NCBI GenBank assembly: GCA_023653785.1 | Contig: JAMKCH010056953.1 | Location: 1-64,000, forward strand | Direction: 5' to 3' | DNA: 64,000 nucleotides | Source of the DNA: Ophioderma brevispina | Lineage: Eukaryota; Echinodermata; Ophiuroidea; Amphilepidida; Ophiodermatidae | Shown here: piece after piece, positions 12,541 through 25,200 of the stretch | Layout: the number at the start of each line of letters is the position of its first letter | How positions within the stretch are numbered: position 1 is the stretch's first letter | Position numbers and translations under genes: made by a program | The notes under the pieces: generated by a model | What the model was told of the DNA's origin: nothing | Seen by the model: only the letters and a program-made list of their open reading frames with translations | Databases searched by the model: none

Positions 12541-15029
12541 GTCAGTAATTACCACCCCACAAACCAGCATTGTGAAATGGGAATTAGTTTGTAGGGACCA
12601 GTCTGAAAAATTTCCCTGGCAACATAGTACTTGTAAGGGAAATATTATCAAATATTTAATGATCATGAGGGATCTTGTGAATCATGTGGCCCCCGAGGTG
12701 AACTGAAGGGCGTGGGGTACTATTTTCCCGAGACCGAAGGTCGAGGGAAATAGTACCCCACGCCCTCCATTTCACCGAGGGGACCAACAGATTCCACAAA
12801 GATCCCAATAAGAATCATTAATATTTGTTTTATATCCTTCATGAATATATATATTTTTTTGTTCTTGATTGGTTACAGTGACACTGAGCCTGAGGCCTAC
12901 TTACAAAAAATAGGCCTTGCCTGTACTGTACTCCTTTTAGGCTAGGGCTAAGCTAGGCAAGAGCTTGAAGTTGAACACTGACTGCCCTTTTAGGCAGAGG
13001 AAAGTCCATCAAAACCCACTTACGATATCAACAACTTTTTTCGTAATAAATGACGCTGAAGTCTGTACCGAATTTAATCCCGGAATTTACTGCATACAGG
13101 TGTCTCAGAAAGATTACACCTACTTAGGCAACCATAACTTTAAAAGTAAATACTTTTAGAAATTTAAAAAGCATCTTAAACCACATTCTTTTAACATTTT
13201 AATGTACACAAACACTCGATTTGGTTCAGTAGTTTTGAAGAAAAAAGCGATTATGTAACACATGTCATGGACACTTCCTCCAAGTTTGCTCACAATAATG
13301 CGATTTGATGTTAACTTCCGCTGATTACTCGTGTTATCTGTTCAGCTGTGAATCTTTTTTCATCGCCCCAAAGAACCCGCCTTGTTTAATAGTTTGCTAG
13401 TTCAATGCCCAGTTTGTTCGTTTTATTATAGTACTACGATTACCGTGACAATTATAACAAAAATCCAACAAGGAACAACAAAACCTGGTAAATAACACTA
13501 CTTATCACTTTATTAAAAACACCACCATACATCTGTGAAATTTTGAAAATATTTAGTTGCCCTAGGGGTGGCACTGCATAGAATGAATTGAAAAATTTAA
13601 TCCATCCTTTAACACTGTGAGAAAACTGAAGAATAAGATTATTCACAATAGCTTTTATTCAAATTAGACACTTATTCCAATAGATGGTGGGATTCTACAT
13701 TTAAATAATAAGGGCATGATTTGGAGTGTAATTCAAATTCCCGCGTTTTAATCTATACCGTTTTTATATGAGTACTCTTAACGGCACTGAGGAAAAAAAT
13801 GGTTGTCACATTTTTCGCCCATACAAAGGGCGTTTGTGGTTTTCAGATATGCCAAACGGTCATAACATTACTCTGGTCAGACAGGAATTTAGATTAGATT
13901 CCACAAATCCTTGCAAGAAGACAATCTTGAACAATGTTAAGACGTACTGTGAAACGGGTACAAGTCAAGATTTGAACAAGAGTCGCCGTGGAAGGCGAAG
14001 AAACCGCCCGAACTTTAAGAACATTGCAGCCACAGACGGAGTCATCGCTAAATCCAAGGACAAAAGTGTATACGTAACTATGTGCTACACATACACAGAT
14101 CAGCTGTAACAGGAGTACCCTCTTAGACCTGAATTTCAACATTATAGAATGCAGTGTGGCGTTCTCTCCAAGCAGCAGACTACCAACGCAGAGTACCTTC
14201 TGTCAATGGTCAAAACAAGGCCTGCAAGGTTTTACCTGAACTTATAGTTTGGGGACGAGGCAACGTTCAAGATGGACAAACATGTCAGCAATACACTGTG
14301 AGACCCTCCACACCAAAACAACAACCCCAAGAGATTATGTCTCGCCTGTTTCTGTCTAGAATCACTTTATTACAAACTTGGAAGGAATGTCCATTGACAT
14401 GTGTTACATACTCGCTTTATTTTCTTCAAAACTACTGAACGCGAATCAAGTTATGTTAAATTAAATGTTAAAAAGTAATTGTGGTTTAAGATCTTTTTAA
14501 TTTCTCAAATGTGTACTTACTTTTGAAGTTAATGGTCACCTATAGTTAGGGTGTATTCTTTCTGAGACACCCTGTATAGCATACCCATTAAAGCTCACCT
14601 TTCTGTTTCCGTGCACAGTCATGCAGTGATGCGCGTTGAGATCAATATCAGCGTTTTCATTTTCCATGCATTAAAAATAAAAATCACCTGCGGGAATCAC
14701 CGGTGTTTATTTACACAACTCCTCAACACTGACAGCAATAAACGTATTATTTCACCCTCCGTGCAGAAGTGTTTTCCCATCGTTGTTTTTGCAACTGGGC
14801 GCATCCATGGTTGTTACGGGTGTCTACGAAATAGCCTCAACATTGCTTCAAAGTTCCTTTTAGAGCAATAACGAATACGAACGTACACATAAGTTGATAA
14901 ATACACACATTAGAGTCTGTGCACTCTCACTGCATAACGTCAACAGTCGTAGCTAGTCGTATTGACCACGCGAAAGCAACCGATAAAGGAACTGATAACA
15001 GCGGGTTCGAGGCTAGGGAAATAGAGCCT

Positions 15030-15063
<34 letters not shown>

Positions 15064-18000
15064 TAGGGAAAATAGGCAGCTATTTCCCTCTGATCTCCCT
15101 TTCGCTCTCTTTCTCGCGAATAGTTTAACTATTTGCGTGTGGTCATTTGACGCACTTTTTTAACCATTCAATGAACTGAATATATCATGAGTGATATATA
15201 CTCCTAAGAGTAGAGAAATAAGTACTCGAGTAGAGGAACCCATTGAAATAGCATGATTCTGTTAATCGATATTCATGAGGTGTTATGTGTTAGTTAAACC
15301 AAGTTTTAAATCCGTTTTTGTCCCCGCTAAAATGAGGTGGCCGGATACACCTCACACTCATCAATACGCTGTGTGAGGATTTATTGGAGCAAAAGAGATA
15401 ATTGACCGGATGCCCTTCCTGATGTCCAATCCATATTTTTTTTGGCGTTGGGCCTAGCCTTTTGGGCACCCACACCCACCATGCAAGGCAGCAAGTGCTT
15501 CATGTACTGGATGGCCTGGATGGCCATCATTAGCTCTCCAGAGCTGACGCCCTTATACCAGGGAACCAACCCGCTACCCTCCTCATCAGTATTTCCTTAG
15601 AAACCCATGGGGGTGACGGTTATCAGCCACTGACAACTCGGCCCTGGGACAGGTATATTGGGTTACCAGGATACGCAGTAGCCGGCCCTTCAAGGAAACT
15701 GACCTTACCTTTAATAATGTTAGTGTATAAGGCCGACTCAGCGATTCCTGAAGGAAAAAAAAAGGAAGGGCGCCCTCAATTTCCAAAAAAAACTCTGTTT
15801 TTTGGCTTGACATATTGCTTGTCCATTACTAATCACTGTGGTTGAAATTGCGAAGCTTAAATCGCATTCCTTCAATATAGAAAATCCACAACTTTGTTTA
15901 AATTCCGGATCCAATTTTTGTTATCACTTATCCTATGGGACGTATACTACACATAATGTTTACTGCATCAAAACGAAAAAATCCGATTCACTCAAATTTC
16001 GGAATTGTGGCATTTTAGGTTACTATCTTTAAGTTCTTTTTGCCTATTTTTCTTTATACAACAACAAAAAAATAATATTTTGAATCTTCTGATCAGACTT
16101 TAAATTTATTTTTAATGTAATTCAGAGAACTTTGGCACTCTCAATATCCAAAATGTCTACTATATTTTTCATGTAAAAAACAAAAAGAAAGACAAATGTC
16201 CATTATGTTACTGATCGTTCGGAAGCTTCTAGCTCCTGATATTGGCGAATCAGAGAAGAGCGTCTCCTGAAGAACAGAAAGCTGACCCTGGTGGTGGATT
16301 AGATCAGACAGTTATACATACAACAATGGACAAGTGACCAAATTTACCTGTGAGTATAGTTATTTAAAATTTGTTTAGCCCTCCCAACATTGAATAATGC
16401 AATACCCATTTATACACCTGGGTAGAGAGGCAGTAATTGAGGTAAAGCGCCCTACTCACAGGCAAAACAAATTGGCTCAAACTCACAACCTTGTGGCATT
16501 CATGTTGGGTGCTTTATCCACTGCATTCACTCTCTCATAAAAGGGAAAAAGTTTGATAGGGAATGAACATCACAGAGGCCAAGAAAAGATATTAGGCGTT
16601 TTGCGGTGTACGATGCCCCGAAAAAAATCGTGTTTTTTAAAACCGACAAACCGCCGGTGTTCCCTTTTTCACCACCGACTGCAACAACCGAAATTTTCGG
16701 TGGAACACGTCCACTGAAAAAATTGGCAACCCTTTTTACGCATTATGTTGTGTTTTCCACTTAAGTTTGCACTGTATTTTCCCCAAAATATATGTCCCAA
16801 ATTGTTTTTTCTAACCACAATTGTGTTGGTTTTATAACTTCGTTAATTCTTGTATATTTGAATAATACCTTACCTAACAAACGCTTAGAAAACCCGAACT
16901 TCCCGCCCCGAATTCACATGTACTTGACTTCCCCATTTGATAACTTTGCAAGCATTCCATAATCCCCACAATGATGGCAAAGTCGCCATTGTATCATCAT
17001 CCCTTCCTGCCGCAGTTCCTTGACTGAGTGCATAACATCGATCGGTGCCCACCGCGAGTGCAACTAAACGATTTTATCAAGCTTTGGCACCTGCTTGGAG
17101 AGATCATGCCGGCTCCTCCACGTCTACTGTGTGAAGTTGTTTAAAATACAGTCGTGGGAAATTTTGTGATTGAGGTTTTATGTATGAATATTTCACTGTG
17201 AAATGCTGAACCTTAACCTTCGATTTGGGGGGGGGTGGGAATGTCATGGCATCATCGCAACGTTGGTGATACAGTCTCTAAACATTATAATAACAACCAA
17301 CCTTGCGTAATGCCATAGTATTAACCGCTGCTTATTCACATACCATTCACCAGACCTTGGAAACAAAAAATTAGGCAAGCGCCAAACTTTAACATTGCAA
17401 AGCGGACCTCCAACACCATAAAGCGGACTTTCAACATCATAAATCGGCTTAAACGGCCTCCTGTACATAAACAAAGAAAAACGCAAGTAGTTTATGAATT
17501 TGACTGGGCAATAGTCGTCAATATTTTCGTTTTTAAAACTTTAATGGGGATACATGCGTGTTCACCAGTTCATCCGTGTATCGTGCATTTCTAATGGAAT
17601 TGTGGCGGTGTAAAATGACCGCTAAAATTTCCGGTGTAGTCCGGTTTTATCGTGTTTTTGTTCGGTGTCGGTGGTCGGTGTTTTCACAACACGCAAAGAT
17701 ATGTCATTAAATCCTGGGAAAACTGTCTACTTTGTTCATTCCCAAACTGAACAAGCTCTTCACCCTGCAAATTGATAGATAAATAGTGCTGTTGCAACTG
17801 CATGCAACATTACACTACCACAGCATAAGGCATGCGCTGATGTACAGGTGATGCAGTGGCAAAGGCTGGGGTGTAAAACAGAAATTCAGAAGATATCAAA
17901 GCTGAATATTTTGCTATTAAGGTAATGACAGTATAAATATATTTAAGTGATGGTATTTTTCTACATGTACCTTTTTTTAGGGGATCACCCTATAATTATT

Positions 18001-19172
18001 CCTGGAGTAAAAAAAATAATGAAGAGTGTTAAATTGGTACCATTATTTTGATTGTCATAGAACCATTGTCCAATCCTGTAGGGGTGAACAAATTTCCATT
18101 TGTGGGGTTCCGGACGCACAGATGCCGTGGTACCACACAAAATCCGGCCCGGATGCCAGAAATTCCTTGAGAAGAGCTCCAGTACTAACAGCTGTCACAT
18201 CTTTTACCATGGTTGCCAGGCTGTATGCGGCATACCAATTGCGTTTCCTGATCCAGACACGAGGTTCTTCTCGCTCGCGCATTCTCTCTAGGGACGAATG
18301 TTTGATCCCACACTCCCAGACAGCCAATCTGAGGTTTGTTGTTTCCAAATGGACACAGTGAAAAACATTCTCTATTTATTTTTCTGTAGTTTTCCATTTG
18401 ATCAAAATTCTTCACTTCAGAGCCAAATATAATTGGTAGATAACTGTGGATTGATTTTTGTCATTGCAATGGTGCATTTTGTAATTAGGCACCATACATA
18501 TGTGGTGTCTTTTGGTGCTAAACGCAACATTTATTCATTTACAACAGGTGGATGGTTTTGATTCACCTGAACGAATGTTCATGGAAGCTTATACCCGTCA
18601 GCCATTCTCTCTGCCTGGTTGTCTGCTTGTCTGCCTGTCTGTCCTGTCTGTCGTCTGTCTGCCTTCCGCCCGCCCGCCGCCCGCCCCGCCCCTCGCATCG
18701 CCCGCCCTTCCGTCCAGATGTTAATGTTTTGGTGCCATTTGAAAAGTTGGAAGCCATTGCACCACATTTGGGTCATTGATGCAATCTGCTAATACCTCAA
18801 AATATAATTGCTAAAGGTCAAAGGTCACATTCCAAGGTCAAAGCTCATCTTAGGTCATTCGTGAGATAGGCTGGATGTTAAAGTTGTCATGAAGATTTTG
18901 GCGACACTTGTGATCCTTGATCACTTAATTATTTTCTAATCAATGTGTTGTAATGAGGTACAGATAAAGTAAAGTCATGGAGAAGCTTGTACTCTTTTAC
19001 TCCTTTGCCAACAAAGTTGGCAGATGGGACTATAAAAATGCTAGGCGGCTGTGTGTAAGTGTGTGTGTGTGTGGTGCGTGCGTGTGTGTGGTGGCATCCC
19101 ATGCGATACTCTTTGGCTCTTTTAGACCACCAACAAAGATTGGCAGAACGGCGACTATAGATGCTAGGCACC

Positions 19173-19206
<34 letters not shown>

Positions 19207-22200
19207 TGTTTGTGGGGTGTTGTAAGACGATGAAACGTTGGTGGGTGTGGTCAACATTCATGCCGAAACTTGGAAGGGTTCTAACAACGTCAAATCAGGT
19301 CAAATCATTGAAATTATTGATGGGCTTGAACTTAATAGGTGTGTCACATGAGTGTTTAAAAATTTTGAAGATCTTTTCAGGTCCATCTGGGGTCATAGCA
19401 GTCAAATCACGACACAGGTTGTATTGTTGTATTACCCTCAAAATTTTTGATTAAATATCATTTTCTAATTTTATGTGAGAAAAGATTTCTTCCACGGGAA
19501 AAGTACTTTGTTTATGATCTAAAAGAGAACAGCTTCCCAATTTGGGTTTTTTTGCAAGGTGCACTGTTAGATTGCACAATGGGGGAAGTGGAGAATTCCC
19601 CCGTGTAAACTTAGAAACTGAGTCAACTTGTTTATGCCTTGAAGATCAAAACATTGCAGAATCAGGTAATTCCCATAAGTTATATATGTGAAGTAATTCA
19701 GATGATGTAAGTTATGCGTGATTCCAATTGGTCAGCTAGTGCAAGGTTATGTTTATAATGGCAGGATTTCGGTGGTAATTTCTATTTTAAGACTTGGGAA
19801 CTTAGCATCCACTAGTGACAAGTAGCTAGAAGTTAATATAGCTAGTTTTACTCGGCCATTAAGGAGCAAACCTGTAAAGTACCTAGTGTCCAGGATTTAA
19901 TAATTCCATGTGAGCAGAGTCGCGGTAATTATTTACTGTCCCGTCTTTGAAGTGCCAAAGTGCTGGAATCAAAAAATGATTCCAAATTTTGTTGGACAGA
20001 TTAACGTGGTGATTATCTTGGACTGATATGACTGTGGAATATTAGTGTTGTCGAGGGACTTTTTAAACCTTGTCGTCTTGAACGGCTGGACAACATTACC
20101 GTCAGACTGCGAAGATTCCCATGGAATTATTACTTTACTTGAATATTTCAACTACTGCAAATCGGTCTTTTGGGGAGTCTTCGCTGTGAGACATATCAAC
20201 GTTGAACTGCAACGCTACTTTTAGTTGGAGACATAAATGAAACTCCTGAGTAAGATTTAATTTGATAAGTGTAATTTTGAATTGTATAGATAATTGTGCT
20301 TTGGACATACCAAATTCTTTATCCAATCTGAACAAATTCATTAAAGCTGGTTTTGTTATATAAAATCAGATCAAGGCTCGTTTAGTTGTGTTTGTAAGTA
20401 TTTCTGACCTTAGACGTCCACGAGACGTCATAAACAGTATTGTCATGAACCCTGATGGGTGTAGTTAAGTATTTGATTGAAAATGTTTCTATGTCTTCGG
20501 GGGTCATCCAAGGTATTTCAACTGCTATGGCAGGCGCCCGTGTTTGAGAAACCACGTATGTTCCATCACATCCTCCCTGTGATCTTAAAGAGATGTTTTC
20601 TTTCCGGCTGTTTTTTTCCACTCGTGACAGGTGGGGTGTGAGCTTTGTGGTTCAGACCAACGTGTTCCCCATTGGTTAGCATTTGGGCCAGACTCCCTTG
20701 CATAGTGCTCTAGGGCCAGTTTTCACCACTCCTCATCACAGGCAAGTTTGTTTTATACCTTCCCAGCTAAGTTTGGGGGGTACTCATTTAGACTCTTGGT
20801 CAGAAGAAGCACGTGTGGGAGTAAGCCGCCTTTTCATTATAAAGGTGTCAATGGAGATTTTATTGTATCAGGTGTCCCTTAAAAATTGAAAAGCCCGATA
20901 TTTTTACTCCATAGCATGTAAAGGTCCCAGGAAATGAGATGATAAACCTTCTCCAAATCTTTAGCAATAAACATGGCCACAAAAAGAATGCATACCTTGA
21001 CATCATTAGTGAAACTGATTTTCAGTCAGTGTCTTGTTATATGGCCTCCATTTTTCGGGTGATTAACTTTTAAAAATATTATTTTCTCAATTTTATTTGA
21101 GAAAAGATTTCTCACAGGAAAAGCCCTTTGTTTACATATAAAAGAGAGAAAATGGATTCCCAGAAGTTTGTTTGCTAAGTGCCACCTTTTAGATTGCACA
21201 GAATGGGGTAAATGGTGGAATTTCCCCCAAGGATGCTAAACTTAGAAACTTGTTTAATGTTTGAGATCAAAACATTTGATCCGGGAATTTCCCATAGAGT
21301 TATATATGAAGTGATTGCATTCAGGTTATTTTTGCATGTTATAGCTGTTGTCATGTCATTTTTAGACTGGGTCTTGGTTAAGTCAGTATACTATTTGAGA
21401 AGATTTACGAGCTAAGGTCTCGTTCGTCAGCACGTCAACCCATCCGGCCGGCCATACCCCGTTTCTTCCTGTCTTAGCTACACTATAGCTCTGGCGCTAT
21501 ACAGTATAATTATAGCTAGTTGTTTTCCTCTACAATAATTGTTAGATTTTGGTTCTACACAAACCTAGTGCACAGGCAGTTATTCACTTTTATTCCCCCT
21601 GCCGGGAGCTTTACTAGCTAAACGGTTTGTGTACTCTGTAAGTGATCCTTTTACATTGCCGAAATACAAGGTCTTCCCCCGCGCTTGTCAGTGGGTAGAG
21701 GTGTGAATTTGTATTCCCCCTACAGGTATTGCGTTTTGAGCACATTTTTAATTTATCCTTCTTCTACTTCCACTAGGGACATCGGGGAGGAGTCGACCGG
21801 CAGGGCGGAGGCTTAGATTTCGGGTTTGGGGTTCTAGTCAAGCCCCAAAACCGCTTTCTGTTTCATTGATGTTTTTTTCCCGCCTATAGATGTATTCTGC
21901 TCTTTGCAACCCAGCCACTAGTGCAGTGTAATCAGTTGCCCACTTGGACTTGCAGATTACCTTCAGGACTGAGAAATTTCCTCTTTATAATCATCTTACC
22001 TGAGTTTTGTATTACCGTTGTGGTGTGCGTTTGTCAATTACACATTAACTTACCATATCTCCTTGTATAGGACATAATCATCGGTTACTGGCAAACGCCT
22101 CTTTTGAACATTACTTATCGAGTTATTAATTGTGTGTAACTGTGTCTTTTGCGTTTTGTAATGTTTTGGCGCTTCACCCCCTTCCTTGACCCCCAATTCC

Positions 22201-25200
22201 CCGAGCCCTTCCCACATCTGTTATATTATCTAAATATTTAAGATCACTTGGCACAATGCTCATTTTGTTTGTGTTTAGCACAAAGGATTTCTGACCTTGA
22301 CCACCCAGAGAACGTCCATAACCCGCGATCAGAAGTCCCCCCATTCCACCTGGAAATTTTCTATTACTCTCTTGAAAAACAATAGGTTCACTAATGAGTC
22401 ACCACCAACCCAATATTGAAGAATGCTTTCTTGCCCCTCCTTGTAGTAGACTTGACACAAACCACATCAATTCTAATTTGCATTTTCCTGGGACCTTTAC
22501 TAAATTTATCTTTACCTCATTAATTACAGGTCCATATTTCCGTGTGGAGACTCCATGGATGCATCAATCATGACAGAGGATTTATGTTGGATTTTGCACC
22601 AACCTTGGTACAAGTAGCGACCTACAGATACTTTGGAGGGCACAGGGATATCAATTCTCCACCGGACTTCCCAATCCTATCGCTTCCAAGTCTGAAGGTG
22701 GTTCTAAAGAGAATGAACCTTCTGAAGGTGGCCAAAGGGGAAAAAACCTTCTGAAGGTGTTCCAAAGGAGGATAAAACCACTGAAGGTGGTCCACAAGGA
22801 GGATAAGCTTCTGAAGGGGTCTAATGAGAATAAACCTTCCTGACGGTTGGTTCCAAAGGAGAATAACCCTTCTGAAGGTGTTCAAGGACAATAACCTCTG
22901 AAGGGATCCAAAGGAGGATAAAAATCCGCTGAAGGTGTCCAAAGGAGATAAACCTAACTGAAGGTGGTCAAAGAGGATAATCCTTCTGAAGTTGTCCAAC
23001 GAGGATAAACACTTGAGGTGGTCCTAACTAGGTATTTGGTGAAGGTGAAAGTAAAGTAACTGATTGCAAAGCAAATAAAAGATAAGCAGTGTGAGCAATC
23101 CAAAGGGACAGGCAAACATAGGAAAACAAAACCTTTGCAGTTCTTCCTAAAGGTGACTCTTCTGAAGTTGATACCAATCTGATAGCAAAGAACCAAGGGC
23201 CACTGATAATCTAAAGAATGATTAGAGGAGGATAGATTGAGAAGGATCCATCATATTGTAAGGAATCAAAAGAAACATCCAACAAAGAGGGGGAGAGAAG
23301 AATGAGAAAGTGTCAGAAAGAATCAACAGAACTGAAAATGAAAAAGGCCAAACCAGCGGATGAGCGTTTTGAGAAAGAATACGACATGGAGATTAATTTC
23401 TTTACCTTGAAGAACATACTATACGATAAACTCAGTCACGCTGCATTTCTTAAGCTTACAGCAAGATGTGCCGTCACAACCACAGAACTGAAGCCGATCT
23501 GAGGGAATTGTGCCGTCGTGTCCGCAGTATTGTAATTGCAAAGGAACATACGTTGTGTTCAGCGGTTTGTTTCCGACTAACATGCCACCCGAGCAGAGCA
23601 GGGCTTGGAAGGCTGCCGTGGCATTGGGTGCTCAGTGTCTGCTAAGATTGTGCCTTTGGAGAAGAGTGGTGGTGGTCCAGCTAATGCAACTACACATCTT
23701 ATTGCAGCCAAAGTAGGCACCAACAAGGTTAGTTTTTCTTGTCTAGGATAGAACACAGGTGTTTGAAAGTCTCATTTATTATGACAAAACCAGAATAAAA
23801 CAAAAAATATCAAGAGTGACACACTTTTGGCAACTAATTTGGATTATTTGTACCACTGACTTCATCCTGCGTAAATTTTAAGAAATTTCATTGCGGGCAA
23901 ATATGATTTTTTCGTTAAAATCTAGTTAAACATGTCTCTCTGTGGAGAATTGGCATATGGAGGGCACTATAACATACAAATCATGACCTTTGTAGGCCAA
24001 TATGGCAAGATTCCCACAATGAAATTCTTTGTAAAATCATTTTGCTCTAATTTGTCAAATTTGTGTCACCACTGCTTAAAATTGCTCTAAAAATAAAAGA
24101 CGATTTGCATGGGGTCAAACAGCCGTGAGGAGAAACAAAAGATCAATGAGGCAAAAACTGCTATGGTTGGTATTCTGAAAGGGAGTCTAACTTTAGACCT
24201 GGATTTCAACCGGGGTTAGTACTACATGAGTGGATCTTTTTTCCTTTCAAATACTGTGAAAGTTTAATGTAACGGGTGAGAAAATTCCTCATGGATGGAC
24301 CGGAAGGGTTCATCCATGAGGAATTTTCTCACCCATTACAGCACATTTTTAGAGTTTGTTGGAAGGAAAAAAGAATACCAGCCGTGACATTAATCAGGCT
24401 ATGTACAGAAATAATGTTGCCTTCCTGGGAAATTAGTAAACAATATGATCAAGACAACAAATTTAAGTTAAAACAGTGAATAAGTGAGTTTCAAACTTTT
24501 TTTGACCACAATACAACCTTTGGATTAACTGATTTGTGTATTTTGTAAACGAAAAAAGTGATAAATATACCAGATAGTGGTTCTTGTGACAACATTGATA
24601 ATTTGCTGCAGGGTTCCCGCTTAGTAGGATTTTGGCGTCAAATGACAGACAGAATTTTCTCCGGACACAATAAATTCAGATTGAGTAACAAAATGGGTCC
24701 AACTTGAACCCATAATTCTTTGGCTATAAAAGGCAAAAATTATGTTTCCAACCGCAAAAGCAAAAGTTATCGACATATTATTTGCTAAATACAGCATTCA
24801 AATATGCTTATTGTGGAAAACCCAAATTCACACTATTGCAATGGCTATTATACAATTTGTATTGTCTGCAGAAAACCACTTGTTAAAATTATAATAAGGA
24901 ATTTCCAAAATGTGATGCCTCAATAGTTTCACCAAAGGCACAGAGAAATCGGGGAAAGGAAATCTCACACCCAATTGATTTGAAACTGAAGTCCTGAGTA
25001 GTAGTAGTATACAAAACATTGGTAGGTTAGTCTCGGGACCACAAAATATTCCACTGACAGATTAATTCTGAACATTTGGAAATTATGGGGTCCAGTGGAC
25101 TTCAAGTAAAAACCTAAGTGGGAACCCTGATTTGCTGTATTTGGACACTCCAAGCTCCAAAATAAAAGATTGTATCTTGATTACACGGCAGCAGTGGAGG

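Larger units (their letters stand above)
18334..22529 (+). other. CTDP1 intron with simple repeats
   Basis: Intron of about 4.2 kb between FCPH exons. It holds CTGT/CCGC microsatellites, a GGTCAAAGGTCA-family fragment, TG runs and a two-copy interspersed repeat, each listed separately. The rest shows nothing recognisable. Confidence 0.5.

Noticed and set aside
13452..13646. 64-codon minus-strand frame within the mariner element
   Set aside because: It lies in the element's non-coding 5' part and on the opposite strand to the transposase remnant; chance frame.
18001..18060. Possible DLDxT motif at 'gattgtcatagaaccattg'
   Set aside because: A better, collinear VVD(L)DQT with flanking KLTL and VIHTT is found at 16,291-16,320. 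The 18.0-kb text is the pyrimidine-rich intron end before the acceptor at 18,081.
18500..18780. Open frames over 18.5-18.8 kb, considered as a CTDP1 exon because of an upstream 'caacag'
   Set aside because: The text runs straight into a CTGT/CCGC microsatellite, and the next FCPH exon joins perfectly from 18,333 to 22,530 without it.
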